A stretch of 64,000 bases of DNA from Rhabdophis nuchalis (lineage: Eukaryota > Chordata > Lepidosauria > Squamata > Natricidae): the NCBI GenBank assembly GCA_039707465.1, contig CM077651.1, positions 16,472,019 to 16,536,018 on the forward strand, given 5' to 3'. Below, piece by piece: positions 23,092 through 33,384 of the stretch. The notes under the pieces were generated by a model. The model saw nothing but the letters and a program-made list of their open reading frames with translations. It was not told where the DNA came from and did no database searches. Numbering within the stretch: position 1 is the first letter of the stretch; every line of letters begins with the position of its first letter. A program made the translations under genes and the position numbers.

Positions 23092-23308
23092 TGTGTTAGT
23101 TTTATGAGCTGATCAATAAATTAAATTAGAGAGAGACCTGGATAGATCATTTCGAGCTTATTAGCTCTCATCAGCTGGCCATACCCCTTACTGGGATTCG
23201 AACCGGGGCTGTGTTGCATGCTAGGCAAGGAGCCTAGCACTTTAGCCAAGCCGGTTCCCCTTATTGCATCAGCTGAGACAGGGTATATTAGTATAGGTAA
23301 TTGTTTCA
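23092..23308 (-). mobile_element. tRNA-headed hammerhead SINE-like unit, copy 2, reverse
   Basis: Full unit on the minus strand, starting near 'gtgaaacaattacc'. The A box (23248-23238) and B box (23204-23194) are exact matches to the polymerase III consensus. A class C hammerhead follows at 23180-23135, and then the common tail up to about 23092. Together with copy 3 it forms a large inverted repeat (arms about 215 bp, spacer about 134 bp). Confidence 0.78.
23135..23180 (-). ncRNA. Hammerhead ribozyme motif, class C copy 2
   Basis: On the minus strand: GGCCAG (23180-23175); core CTGATGA (23174-23168); stem II GAGCT with AGCTC and loop AATA, perfect; GAAA (23153-23150) intact. A one-base deletion shortens stem III to two pairs. 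Stem I pairs with CAGGTC (23140-23135) with one mismatch. All conserved core bases are present. This copy may retain activity. Confidence 0.8.
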
Positions 23309-23442
23309 CAACAACCTGTTATTAGGCCCCAATTAAGGGAGGATACATATTGTTTCCTTTCCTGCCTTTCGGCTCATCACCAGAGACCATCTAGACAGCA
23401 AGCCAAGAATTACGTTGTGTAATTTTTTTTTTTTAGATATGT

Positions 23443-23658
23443 GTGAAACAATTACCTATACTAATATACCCTGTCTCAGCTGATGCAATAAGGGGAACTG
23501 GCTTGGCTAAAGTGCTAGACTCCTTGCCTAGCATGCAACACAGCCACGGTTCAAATCCCAGGAAGGGGTACGGCCAGCTGATGAGAACTAATAAGCTCGA
23601 AATAGATCTATCCTGGTCTCTCAGTAATTTAATTTATTGATCAGCTCATAAAACTAAC
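23443..23658 (+). mobile_element. tRNA-headed hammerhead SINE-like unit, copy 3
   Basis: About 216 bp plus an (AT)n tail. The A box is exact at 23504-23514; the B box is GGTTCAAATCC (23548-23558), one change. The class C hammerhead is at 23572-23618. The tail ends 'cagctcataaaactaac' as in the other copies. It is in direct orientation to copy 1 and inverted to copy 2. Confidence 0.78.
23572..23618 (+). ncRNA. Hammerhead ribozyme motif, class C copy 3
   Basis: Core boxes CTGATGA (23578-23584) and GAAA (23599-23602) are intact. Stem I is GGCCAG (23572-23577) with CTGGTC (23613-23618). Stem II is GAACT (23585-23589) with AGCTC (23594-23598), with one A-C mismatch. Stem III is four pairs, 23602-23605 with 23608-23611. 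Predicted cleavage lies after C23612. Apart from the single stem II mismatch this is a complete type I hammerhead. Confidence 0.83.
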
Positions 23659-23690
23659 ATATATATGTATATATATATATATGAAAACAT

Positions 23691-23999
23691 AGCCTTTTGT
23701 TCAACCTTCTACTCTCGATCTTGTGACTAAATACATCCTCATGAATCCTCAATGGACCACAAGTTTGTCACTTTTATGTAAGATATAAGAATCATCTTTA
23801 TGGCAACATTCCGGGTCATAAAGCTAATAATTGTTATTTCTGAAATTGCATGAAAGGATGAATCACACAGATCTATTCCACTTCAAAGTTTTCTTTTCCA
23901 TTCTGGGTTGGTCTCATACCTTGACTGTTTAAGATGCTATCTTTGTTCCCATTCATCAAAATGAGTGTATAGTACCTAGAACCAAGTAGCAGTCAAAAA
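23691..23999. other. Unannotated sequence
   Basis: No element or gene recognised. Confidence 0.4.
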
Positions 24000-24570
24000 A
24001 GCCAACCCAATTCTAGATTGCATTAGCAAAGCGATAGAATCAAGATCACAAGATGTATTAGCTCCACTTTTTAACTCCTTAGTGAGGCCATACTAAGAAT
24101 GCTGCATCCATTTTTGGTCACCATTTTAAAAAAGACGTAGAGCCTCTGAAAAGAGTGCAGAAAAGAGCAAAAGGTATGATTAGGGGATTGGAGACTGAAA
24201 CACGAAGAACGGTTGCAGGAATTGGGTTTGTCTAGTCTAGTAAAGGCATAAGAATGACATGATAGCAATTTTCCAATATTTGAGAGGCTCCTACAAAGAT
24301 ATGTGTGGTCAAACTATTTTCCAAACCACTAGAAGGCAACACAAAAAACAATGGACAGAAACTTACTAAGGAAAGAAACAACCTAGAACTAAGGAGAAAT
24401 TTCGTAACCGTGAGAACAATTAACCAGTGGAACAGCTTGCCTTCAGAAGTTGTGGATGCTGCATCACTGAAGGCATTTAAGAAGAGACCGGACAGCCACT
24501 TGTCTGGAGCAGGGGGTTGGACTCAAGCACCTCCAAGATCCCTTCCAAGTCTGTAATTCATTGTTCTGTT
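24000..24570 (+). mobile_element. CR1 LINE 3' fragment
   Basis: Plus-strand CR1, 5'-truncated. It includes the coding remnant 'aagagtgcagaaaagagcaa', then 'aatttgagaggctcc'-like sequence, 'cagtggaacagcttgccttc' and the CR1 tail 'gttggactcaagcacctcc' near 24515. It is diverged and has frameshifts. Confidence 0.82.
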
Positions 24571-25396
24571 TTGTTCTGGAACTTGTATACTGTCTCTATG
24601 CATCTCTGTCAATACAAGTCCAATAATACAAATAAGAAAAGTTAAAAATCTTATGATACCACTATCATGATGCCTCCTGCAATTTAATTATAGAGCCAGC
24701 ATTTCTTCTTCTGTCTTTTGCTTAAAGGTTGGCTGGCTTGAATAGTTATTGTTCCAGTTCTTTTCTCTCTTCCTTTGATTCATCTGTCATAGAGCAACCC
24801 ATGCATTCTAAAATCCAGAGAGAGGAATAAAATTTTATAACTATTCGAAATACTGTAGACTAAACAATACTTGAGTAGCACCTTATGGTGGATGCATTGA
24901 ACATTTTTAATCTTGGTTCTCCAACATTAACGTTCGGTAGTTTTATTAAAACAAAGTACTTCCTTCTGTGACAGTTGTATTTGATGCTTTTTCCTCCCAA
25001 AGCAATATTAATGCAAGACAAATAATGTAATCCAATATATTTTTCCACATTAAAACCATTTTCCTTTCTATTTTTTTTTATGTTGTCTTTTTAGTGCAAC
25101 AATTGTAATACAGTGTATCTAGATTTATCCAGTGTACTCACCATGGCATTTCTTACAATTAGGAAGTGGTATAACAAAGGCTTCCACTTTAATGCATTGT
25201 GCCAATTAACATGTTTTGTTTCCTTGTTTAATGGAGATTCTTTACATCTATAATTTGTTTTTGCTTTTTTAATCACATCTCCTCCCAAATTAAATTATGT
25301 TAACATGTTGGAATGGCATGGCATATCTTTGTAAAATTGAAGTTCTATTCATATTTTGTTCTCGTTCCAATAGCTCCAATTCTCTCAGGCAATCCA
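24571..25396. other. Unannotated AT-rich sequence
   Basis: No element or gene recognised. Confidence 0.4.
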
Positions 25397-26330
25397 ATCA
25401 ACATAGAATAGAATAGAATAGAATAGAATAGAATAGAATTCTTTATTGGCCAAGTGTGATTGGACACTCAAGGAATTTGTCTTTGGTGCATAGGTCTAAA
25501 TGTACATAAAAGATACATTTGTCATGAATCATAAGGCACAACACTTAATAATAGTCATAGGATACAAATTAGCAATCAACTCATACTAGGAAATAATCAA
25601 TATAAATCATAAGGATTCAAGCAACAAAGTTACAGTCATGTGGTCATAAGTGGGAGGAGGTGGGTGATAGGAACAATGAGAAGATTAATAGTAATAATAA
25701 TGCACACTTAGTGAATGGTTTGACAGTGTTGAGGGAATTATTTGTTTAGCAAAATGATGGTGTTCAGGAAAAAAACTGTTCTTGTGTCTATTTGTTCTGG
25801 TGTGAATAGTCTTTGTTCAAGACTATTCTTCATCACCAACTGTTCCATACCTTTCAGTTCAAGACTATGCTAACTACCAATCTCTATAGCATCCTTTTGA
25901 GGGTAGCAGTTGAAGCAATTTATGTCCAGGATGTGAGGGGTCTGTAAATATTTTCACAGCCCTCTTTTTGACTCATGCAGTATAGAGGTCCTCAATGGAG
26001 AGCAGGTTGGTAGTAATAGTTTTTTCTGCAGTTCTAATTATCCTCTGAAGTCTGTTGCAGAGCCAAACCAGACAGTTATAGAGTTGCAGATGACACTCAA
26101 TAATTCCTCTGTAGAACTGTATCAGTTTGAGCTTTCTGAGTTGGCGCAGAAAGAACATTCTTTGTTGTGCTTTTTTGAAGACATTTTTGATGTTAGGTGT
26201 CCATTTTAAATCTTGAGGTATGATAGAACCTAGAAATTTGAAGGTCTCTACTGTTGATACTGTGTTGTTTAGTATTGAAAGAGGTGGTAGCATGGGAGGG
26301 TTTCTCCTAAACTCCCATAAAGGTAAAGGT
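25397..26330 (-). mobile_element. Rex1-like LINE 3' half, reverse
   Basis: On the minus strand, 26293-25973 reads 'TVETFKFLGSIIPQDLKW', 'KKAQQRMFFLRQLRKL', 'LQRIIRTAEKTI' and 'LSIEDLYTA', the C-terminal block of Rex1/Babar-type LINEs. The 3' UTR follows, ending in an (AATAG)n run at 25405-25438. AATAG-type repeats are known to be abundant in snake genomes and are associated with LINE tails. The frame breaks upstream, so it is a dead copy. Confidence 0.72.
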
Positions 26331-27332
26331 ATGTTGAGAATATTGATGTAGAAAGAGGTTCAGGTTTTATTACTGGAGTAAACCTCCCCAACTTCACATA
26401 TACAGAAGCAACCAGGTCTTAAATTTGAATCCTAGATCCTAAATTTGAACAACTTTCCTATTTACCTTAATCATATTCTTCATTCCCAACTGTTCCATAC
26501 CTTTCAGTTTAAGACTGCTAAATACCAATCTCTAATTGATTGAAAATTATGCTGCAAAAGATTTCTTTCTTTGAGTGCAAGATGTTAGTTACCATTATCT
26601 GTCTCCATTTGCCTGCATGTTCTCATGAGCAATTCCAATGGGAATAAAGTGAAGCATGAGATGCCAGGAGTATTGTACCTCATGGAGAGAGATTGAGAAA
26701 TTTACAAAGACACACTAGTCCACCAACTTAAAATGCAAAATGTCCTGCCTGACACAAATGGGAAACTACTCAAAATGTTCTTTTTGAAAGGACTGCTTTA
26801 AGGAAGAAAAAATAAGTGGAAGAAATGTAGGAAGTATTTGCATTTTCTTGTAGCACAACATGGCAGAATGGTTAATGTTTAATAATAGATGCATTAATTA
26901 AATAGTTCTGTGGGTCTTTATTGATCCATCAAAAACAGAAGCTATGAATAATGAAAACTGCATTGAATGTTGCCTTTCTGTTCCATCTACTGGTTTCTCC
27001 ACTGAACAGTTTCTGTTCCACCTGTTGATTTCACCTCCTACCATTTTCTCCTCTGAACATCTACATTTCTGTTAGTTAACCCATTTGAGACACCTTGGTT
27101 CAAAAGGTTTTGCCCTATGATGCACATTTTACTCATTAAAGGTTGCAGACATGAGAGATTTAGTAGTACATCATAGAATATCACAGATACTTTGAAATAT
27201 TGCACCTTTACCCTTGTTCTTTTATGCATGTAAATTTGTAATGCTATATAAGGATTGCAGTAGATATAATCAACACTCCAAGAGATGGAAATCATTGAAG
27301 AAGCTTTCATGATATAAAAAATAGTACTTTCC
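26331..27332. other. Unannotated AT-rich sequence
   Basis: No element or gene recognised. Confidence 0.4.
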
Positions 27333-27633
27333 CCTTCCTTCCTTCCTTCCTTCCTTCCTTCCTTCCTTCCTTCCTTCCTTCCTTCCTTCCTTCCTACCTT
27401 CCTTCCTTCCTTCTTTCTTTCTTTCTTTCTTTCTTTCATTCATTCATTCTCTCCTCCCTCCCTCCCTCCCTTCCTTCCTCACCCTCCTCCTCTCCTTCCT
27501 CCTTTCCTTACTTCATCTCCCTTCCTCTCTCTCCTTTTTCTCTTCTCCCTCTCTCCCTCTCTCCCTTCCTCCCTCCCTCCCCCTCCTCTTTCTCTCCCCC
27601 CTCCCCTCCCTCCCTTCTTCCTCCCCGCCTGCC

Positions 27634-27707
<74 letters not shown>

Positions 27708-27800
27708 TTCCTTCCTTCCTTCCTTCCTTCCTTCCTTCCTCTCTCTCTCTCTCTCTCTCTCCCTCTTTCTTTGTTTCTTTTCTTTCTTTTCTTTTTCTTC
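27333..27800. repeat. Long compound pyrimidine tract
   Basis: Nearly 470 bp with almost only C and T on the plus strand: (TTCC)n, (TTTC)n, (CTCC)n and (TC)n blocks in succession. Such mirror-like purine/pyrimidine tracts can form triplex DNA. The Lys/Arg/Glu-rich minus-strand frames are artefacts. Confidence 0.95.
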
Positions 27801-28791
27801 AAAACATTTTTTGAGTCCTGACTACTGCCTGATTGAGTTCACATAGTTTCCTTGGCAACATTTCCAGAAGCAGTTGTCTACTGTCTTCATGTTGAGCTCA
27901 GAAGGAAGTGAACATTCCAAGGTCATCTTAAACTTTGTGCCTAAGGCAGGACTGGACTTCATAGACTCTGGTTTCTTGTCCAGTGACTTAACTACTATGC
28001 CAAATTGGTTCTCATTTGAAATGTACCAATCAGTTAATAATGAATATTTAAGCAATGGGCATTCACCTACATGCTGTTAAAAATACTATTTGCCCTTGAC
28101 TTATAGCTCAATAATACTGATTAAGTCCTCCCCCCATCCCATATGCATTTTATATTAATTCACTTTCTTGATGGGTTTAGAAAGAGGATGGCTTATACAT
28201 ATGAATATAGGAGTAAATCATTGCAATATGCTAGGTAATAACTCATTTTTTTTCTTTAATACATGCTAATAAGAGTTACACAGAGGTTAGTGTGTATATG
28301 GGATGCTACCAGAAATTCCATGATTGTAGGTTAAACAATGCAATCAACCAATTAGATTTGAGGAACTCAGTGAATACCATTTACTGCCAAAGAAAGTAAA
28401 CAGATGTCATCCCGATTTGTTCATCATGTCAACCAGATTTAGGACACTCTTCTTTCTAATGGTACACCAAAGCCATTCATTGTAAAGGCAGTTGGCTCCA
28501 ATGCTATGTTTCATAAGTAATTCCCCTCCATTCCTCTCTCTCTATTTTTCTGCATGCCTAGCGTAGCATAAGAAATTTAAAAAGCGGTGGCTATACTTGC
28601 TACTTTACAATGACAGTTAAAAATCATACATTAAAAAGAGATACACATAAGCTAAATAAAAATCATGTAGAATGTATATGGACTAAACAGAAGCCAGACA
28701 GACAATATCTTCTATTATGTTAACATAACGGGGAGAGAATAACAGAGTTCTTATAACTGATTCAGATTTCTTAAATCTATGGGTGAATTTT
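27801..28791. other. Unannotated sequence
   Basis: No element or gene recognised. Confidence 0.4.
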
Positions 28792-29057
28792 GGAACACTT
28801 CTTTTTTTTTTTTATATTGAAAAAGTTTTATTGAGTTTACATTTTTTGTGGGGTAGGGTAAGGGTTACATAGAAATTTTGAGAGTGGTCACGTCAAAGTC
28901 GTCGGCTCCTCCGGAACCTCAAATTACATTATTGAAAAGAAAGAAAAGAAACATTTCACATAACACTACAAGCTGGGAGCAAGTACATATTCCTAAATTT
29001 TTCAGTTATATACTGTCAGTCAATTGCAAAAATCCAGATTACAAATATCATACAATA

Positions 29058-29933
29058 TTACTCAAAAGAAAAACCAGGGCAAAGTTGTTTTTTAGATCTA
29101 AGTCTCTTGGCAATTGTATCTTCCCCCTTCTCCCCCGGGCCCCCAGCGGGCGGGGCCATGGCTCCCCCTGCCCCCCCTGGATCTTCTCCCAGGACAGAGG
29201 AATGTTTTTTAAGAAAGGCTTCCGCCTCAGCAACTGTTTTAATCTTTACTCTACCTCCTTCCCAGAACACCAGCATCCCTTCGGGTATCACCCACTTGAA
29301 CCAGATCCCATGATCAAACAATGTTTTAGACAAGAAGGAAAATTTCCTTCTGGCTTCTCTAATTTTTCTTGGAATCTGCTTCAAGATGGTAATCTCCTTT
29401 TGTTGGTAAATCATAGGACTCCCTCTTTGCGCCTTCAAGATTTCCTCTCTGGTTGACCTTCTAACAAATTTTACATGTATCTCTCTGGGTACTTCATTCA
29501 TCCTAGCATATGCAGAATTTATTCTGTAGACTAGGTCAATGTCCCCTCTGATCTCATCTTTAGGTTTATGTAAATAGTCTGCAATAATTGTACTCATAAG
29601 ATCAGGGAGACATTCACCATCCATCTCAGAAACATTCTGGAATCTCAAAAAATATGTCATCCTTTCCAAATCAATCCTAGTCACATGCGCATTTATTTCC
29701 ACAACCTCATTAGAAACATTTTTAATCTCTCCCTTAGCCCCCTCCAGCCCCCCTTTCAATTCTTCATTCTTCTGTGTATTCTCAAGCACTTGTTTTCGAG
29801 TGTCCAATAATTCCTTTTTAAAGTTGACATTTTCTGCCCTCTGAGCCTTAATTTCTGATACCAAATTTTGTATAACAGTTTCAAGGGCAGTCATTCTTTG
29901 TTCAAGGCTTGCGAGCGTTGCTTCTTGTGCCAT
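29058..29933 (-). CDS. L1-type ORF1 protein (intact)
   Basis: A 291-residue RNA-binding retrotransposon protein. Residues 7-90 are heptad-rich and charged, predicted as the trimerising coiled coil. Residues about 93-170 match the RRM-like domain, with 'YFLRFQNVSE' at 94-103 and 'PREIHVKFVRRS' at 149-160. Residues about 175-245 match the C-terminal domain ('QIPRKIREARRKFSF', 'PEGMLVFWEGGRVK'). The tail is Gly/Pro-rich, then basic (KRLRSKK). The start follows a GC-rich 5' UTR and leads straight into the coiled coil. Known role of the family: it coats the element RNA and acts as a chaperone during target-primed reverse transcription. The absence of stops or frameshifts indicates a recent insertion. 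No ORF2 follows, so the enzyme must come from another L1-type element. Confidence 0.82.
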   Translation of the reverse strand: MAQEATLASLEQRMTALETVIQNLVSEIKAQRAENVNFKKELLDTRKQVLENTQKNEELKGGLEGAKGEIKNVSNEVVEINAHVTRIDLERMTYFLRFQNVSEMDGECLPDLMSTIIADYLHKPKDEIRGDIDLVYRINSAYARMNEVPREIHVKFVRRSTREEILKAQRGSPMIYQQKEITILKQIPRKIREARRKFSFLSKTLFDHGIWFKWVIPEGMLVFWEGGRVKIKTVAEAEAFLKKHSSVLGEDPGGAGGAMAPPAGGPGEKGEDTIAKRLRSKKQLCPGFSFE

Positions 29934-30794
29934 GTTTAGCTATTAAAATCCGTGCCAGTAAAATGGCGTTTTTAGGGTGGGGCTGGTAAGGCAGATCAGG
30001 AGTCCAAAGTTCTCAAAGTTGTACAGCTGCAAAATTCAGAAACCAACAGAGAAACGCTTTTCCAACTCCATAGGTATAATAACGAAGGCAATCCAGAAAG
30101 GAAAACACAAATCCCAAAAAAGAAAATTCTTCATCAATAATTAGAGGAAGTCCAAGTCGCAAAGAGACACTGGTAATTTTCCATAGGTCATAGTCAGTCG
30201 GGGACAAAGAGAAGCCATTTTCCGCCCAAACTCAGAGCCCGAGGGAGAAAGCGGTTAAAAAGCAAAAAAGAAACTGTTTCAGCCAGACCTCGAGACATAA
30301 TTGCAAACAAGCCACAAAGTACTTTCCCTTGTTAGAGACCATCCAGATTAAAAGTTTCCGATTCCTCTCAACGAGGCATTTCCGAGTGCCGCTTTTAGTC
30401 CAAGGGGGGGTTTTTAGAAACAAACGCCCCCCTCCAGTCCCTTTCAGCCCGGCTGACAGTACACAAAAAAAAAGTTTTAAACGCTCACTCTCCGCTTGCA
30501 GCTGAGGTCCCGAAAAGCCTCCCGACTCTTCCGATCTTCTCTCTTCATAGAATTAAATGGTGCCGCCAACCTTTGGCGAAGGGAAGACCCCCCGCAGCAT
30601 GTCCTCTTCCGCCTAAGCCGAGGAGCAGGGTCGCTCTCCCCACTGCCGCGGGGGGGGGCTTCCCTGTCGAGCCGGCTTTACGGGAGAAGCCCCAAACAAG
30701 GGGCTTCTCGCCCCCGTGGGGGGGCAGGAAAAGGATCAAAGCGGCGAGCGAACCCTAAGTTCGCCCGTCGCCGCCGGAGCCAGAACCGGAAGCC
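29934..30794 (-). promoter_or_regulatory. GC-rich 5' UTR / internal promoter of ORF1-only element
   Basis: About 860 bp upstream of ORF1, becoming very GC-rich and CpG-rich toward the element's 5' end (30540-30794). Position and composition fit the internal RNA polymerase II promoter of L1-type elements. No binding site was identified with certainty. It should not be mistaken for a host CpG island, because it lies inside the target duplications. Confidence 0.6.
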
Positions 30795-30871
30795 GGAACA
30801 CTTCTTAAGTTGATTGGCTAATAATATTTAACATGAGACTGCGATTATTTTTATTCAATGTTTGATTATTG

Positions 30872-31378
30872 TATTTTTTGGCGTATAAGACGCACCAAGA
30901 ATTTTGAAGAGGCATTTTAAAAAAAAAAGCACTTTGCAAAGCTCCCCAAAATGGCATGTCTGTCATGAAAAGCGGCCTGTTTATCCCCCCAAAAAGACAT
31001 GAATAGCCTTGAGGGTGGTTGCACACTGCTCCTGGGGGCTGCCCCTCCCAAAATCGAGCAAAAAAACCGGTCCATTTTTCGAAAAAACTGGACCATTTTT
31101 TGTCAAAGAATTTGCATGCATAGCCTTCAGGAAGCTTATAGAGTGCTCCTGGGAGCTGGGGGGCTAAAATTGAGCACAAAATGGCCCATTTTTCACTCAT
31201 TTCTGCCCTCCCCACCCCCAGGAGCTCTCTGAAAGCCTCCTAAAAGTTATGCATGGCCATTTTGGTGAAGGGGGCGGGGTTTTGGGAGGCAGAAAATGCT
31301 GTATTCAGTGTATAAGATGCACCCAGATTTTCAGCCTCTTTTTTAAGGGAAAAGGTGTGTCTTATACTCTGAAAAATA
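30872..31378. mobile_element. MITE with TATTTTTYRG termini, longer copy
   Basis: Starts TATTTTTTGGCGTATAAGAC and ends CTTATACTCTGAAAAATA, diverged inverted termini. The inner hairpin near the right end ('gtataagatgcaccc', 'ggtgtgtcttatac') is shared with 757-1106. The middle holds repeated blocks of the 'ctcctgggagctggggg' kind in several copies. Confidence 0.6.
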
Positions 31379-31384
31379 TGGCAA

Positions 31385-31750
31385 TATTTGCCCACAGCAA
31401 GTTTTATGCGAGTACTACTCACACCCTGGTCAGCCCTTCTTTATTCTCCTACCATACGGAAGCATTGGCAGCCACACAAACAGGCTGAAGAACAGTTTTT
31501 ATCTGTGGGCTTTCAGACTCCTGAATGAAAAATAACCCTACAACAACATGGGACAATTGACTTGCAGGGCTGACACGACGTGAAATAAGTTCACATGGTG
31601 CAATAGGACTGGATGGTTGTTAATAGGATTCACTGGGCTAGGGATTTTTTTGTCTTTCACTGTGAGTTGTATTGTGTTGGAGGGGAGCACGAAGGGAGGC
31701 TCAGCCAATCTCATTGTACACATGTTGTACTCTGACAATGAAGGTTTGAA
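31385..31750 (+). mobile_element. Probable LINE 3' end (clade uncertain)
   Basis: The segment reads 'cctaccatacggaagcattg', 'ggctgaagaacagtttttat' and 'cagactcctgaatg', and ends 'tgaaggtttgaattgaattg', which looks like a repeat-ended LINE 3' terminus. Similarity is to Rex-type tails from memory only. Confidence 0.4.
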
Positions 31751-31758
31751 TTGAATTG

Positions 31759-32112
31759 AGTAAAGGTAAGGGTTCCCCTTGCACATATGTGTTAGCCAAT
31801 CCCCGACTCTAGGAGGCAGTGCTCGTCTTCATTTCAAAGCCGAAGAGCCAGTGCTGTCCAAAGGCGTCTCCATGGTCATGTGGCCAGCATGACTAAAAGC
31901 CAAAGGCCCATGGAATACTGTTACCTTCCCATCAAAGTGGTCCTTATTTTACTGCTTGCATTTTTACGTGCTTTCGAACTGCTAGGTGGGCAGAAACTGG
32001 GACAAGTAACAGGAGCTCACTCCTTTATGCGGCACCAAGGATTCGAACTGCTGAACTGTTGGCCTTTCTGTTCGACAAGCTCAGCGTCTTAGCCACTGAG
32101 CCACCACGTCCC
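31759..32112 (-). mobile_element. Sauria-type SINE with TSD, reverse
   Basis: Complete reverse copy, tail first ('gggttccccttgcacatatg') and head last ('gccactgagccaccacgtcc'). TTGAATTG flanks it on both sides (31751-31758 and 32113-32120), consistent with target-primed insertion, here into the 3' end of an older LINE. Confidence 0.87.
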
Positions 32113-32120
32113 TTGAATTG

Positions 32121-33282
32121 TGTACCTCCCTCCATCTCCCATTTTCTTCCTCTACCAGCCAATGAAGAGTTGCATAGTAAACCTGAAATCAACATTGGTC
32201 ATCTTTATACTATGGCAGAATATTTTTGATTTTGATTGGGAAACAACAACTGATGTGGCTTGCTCTTGGGACTAATTAACAAGCTGTCCTGAAGGTGAAT
32301 AGAAATCGTTCTTTCTCAGAGTACTGCCGTCTTCAAAACACGACTTTCTTAAATATATATATATATATATTTAAAAAATCTGAAATTGCAAGGATACTAA
32401 AGGCTGCATCACTCAAGTTGTGATGTATTGTGGGTCACATTAAACTTGCCTGATTTAAATAATCTGTGGTGTGAATTCTATAACTGGCATTGCTGGTTAT
32501 ATGCATTACTGGATAGAAATAATTGGTCCCAGGGGCTTGATCAAGGCAGCAAGTCAGGACTTCACTTTTGCTTATCTTAATGCATTCATTCCTATTCTCT
32601 GTTTTTTTCGAGAACAAAACTCCAGCATAAGATTTGAGCTTTCATGCCACAAACAATGGGGAATGCATCACAGAATGCAAATAATGGCATTTTACAAATA
32701 CACCTTCAAGGTGAACTATGATCTCTGTACTTTACAGAAATGGACACTGAGTTTTCTCAGCAAGTGTTTTTGGGGACTTCTCTGTCTAGTTTAAAATCCT
32801 TGTTTTTCTGGTAGAGCTTTATTTCAATTTGCAGCAAAGGTGTCACTGAAACTTGGCAACTGACAGTTTCCATGCTGGAAAAGCAAACATGACAATTATA
32901 TTGCTAGTTTTGTGCTCGATATTAAATTTAAGACAGCGTTTCTTTTAGCAGCTGTCAATTCAGCTTTTTGAAAAGGATTAATCCTTAAAGCAAGATTGAT
33001 TCATGTGAGTTGCCAAATTATATGTAAATGGAAAATGAACTTTTGATATTCCAGCCAAGGTGATATTAAGCCATCTATAGCCTATTCTTCCACTTCAGTC
33101 AATATTAGTATATATATTTTTCAATAGCCAATATAGCGATATCTTAATTAGAGAGCTGAAAATGGTTGCTTGGATACAATCAAGCAAGTGTATGTATGTC
33201 TGAAAACCATTATCTCAAAAAGAAATGGCATGATATGCAATATTCTAACATTAAGTAACTTCTGAAATAGAGAAATATCTAT
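32121..33282. other. Unannotated sequence
   Basis: Apart from a short (AT)n at 32354-32371, no element or gene is recognised. Confidence 0.4.
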
Positions 33283-33384
33283 TCTCTCTCTCTCTCTCTC
33301 TTTCTGTCTCTATTACCCCCCTCTCTCATCTTCCTTCCTTCCTTCCTTCCTTCCTTCCTTCCTTCCTTCCTTCCTTCCTTCCTT
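33283..33384. repeat. (TC)n and (TTCC)n microsatellite
   Basis: Compound pyrimidine tract. Confidence 0.93.

Larger units (their letters stand above)
22085..23690. mobile_element. Composite island of hammerhead-bearing retroelements
   Basis: A patchwork bounded by AT and AC microsatellites. It holds six hammerhead ribozyme motifs, three tRNA-headed units, a 235-bp palindrome, a 28-bp inverted repeat, and a module ('catctagacagcaagccaag', 'aattacgttgtgt', 'agatatgtgt') present at 23032-23091 and 23376-23442, with a diverged form at 22170-22240. No reverse transcriptase frame is present, so every part is non-autonomous. The palindrome and the 22351-22440 segment share a downstream block ('cgggaaaatccccgaa' and 'cgggagaaaacccgaa'), which I associate with Penelope-like elements from general family knowledge. 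Confidence 0.7.
28804..30794 (-). mobile_element. Full-length L1-type ORF1-only retrotransposon
   Basis: A complete insertion on the minus strand: GC-rich 5' UTR (30794-29934), one intact ORF1 (29933-29058), a short 3' UTR, and a poly-A tail (poly-T at about 28804-28813). It is flanked by a perfect 12-bp duplication, GGAACACTTCTT, at 28792-28803 and 30795-30806. There is no ORF2. The same ORF1-to-3'-UTR junction occurs at 18484, so the layout belongs to the family. It resembles mammalian half-L1 (HAL1) elements in design. Confidence 0.85.

Noticed and set aside
23310..23380. A further hammerhead on the minus strand ('gatgagccgaaaggc')
   Set aside because: It has TGATGA and a GCC/GGC hairpin with a GAAA loop, but no GAAA box follows the stem at the right place, so the core is not formed.
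27333..27802. Long Lys/Arg/Glu-rich or Ser/Leu-rich reading frames in pyrimidine tracts (also at 41027-41717, 43597-43914, 50020-50312, 57321-57636)
   Set aside because: They are translations of microsatellites in all frames; the frames follow the repeat unit and have no domain.
30545..30794. Host CpG-island promoter
   Set aside because: The GC-rich stretch lies inside the target duplications of the ORF1-only retrotransposon and is its 5' UTR.
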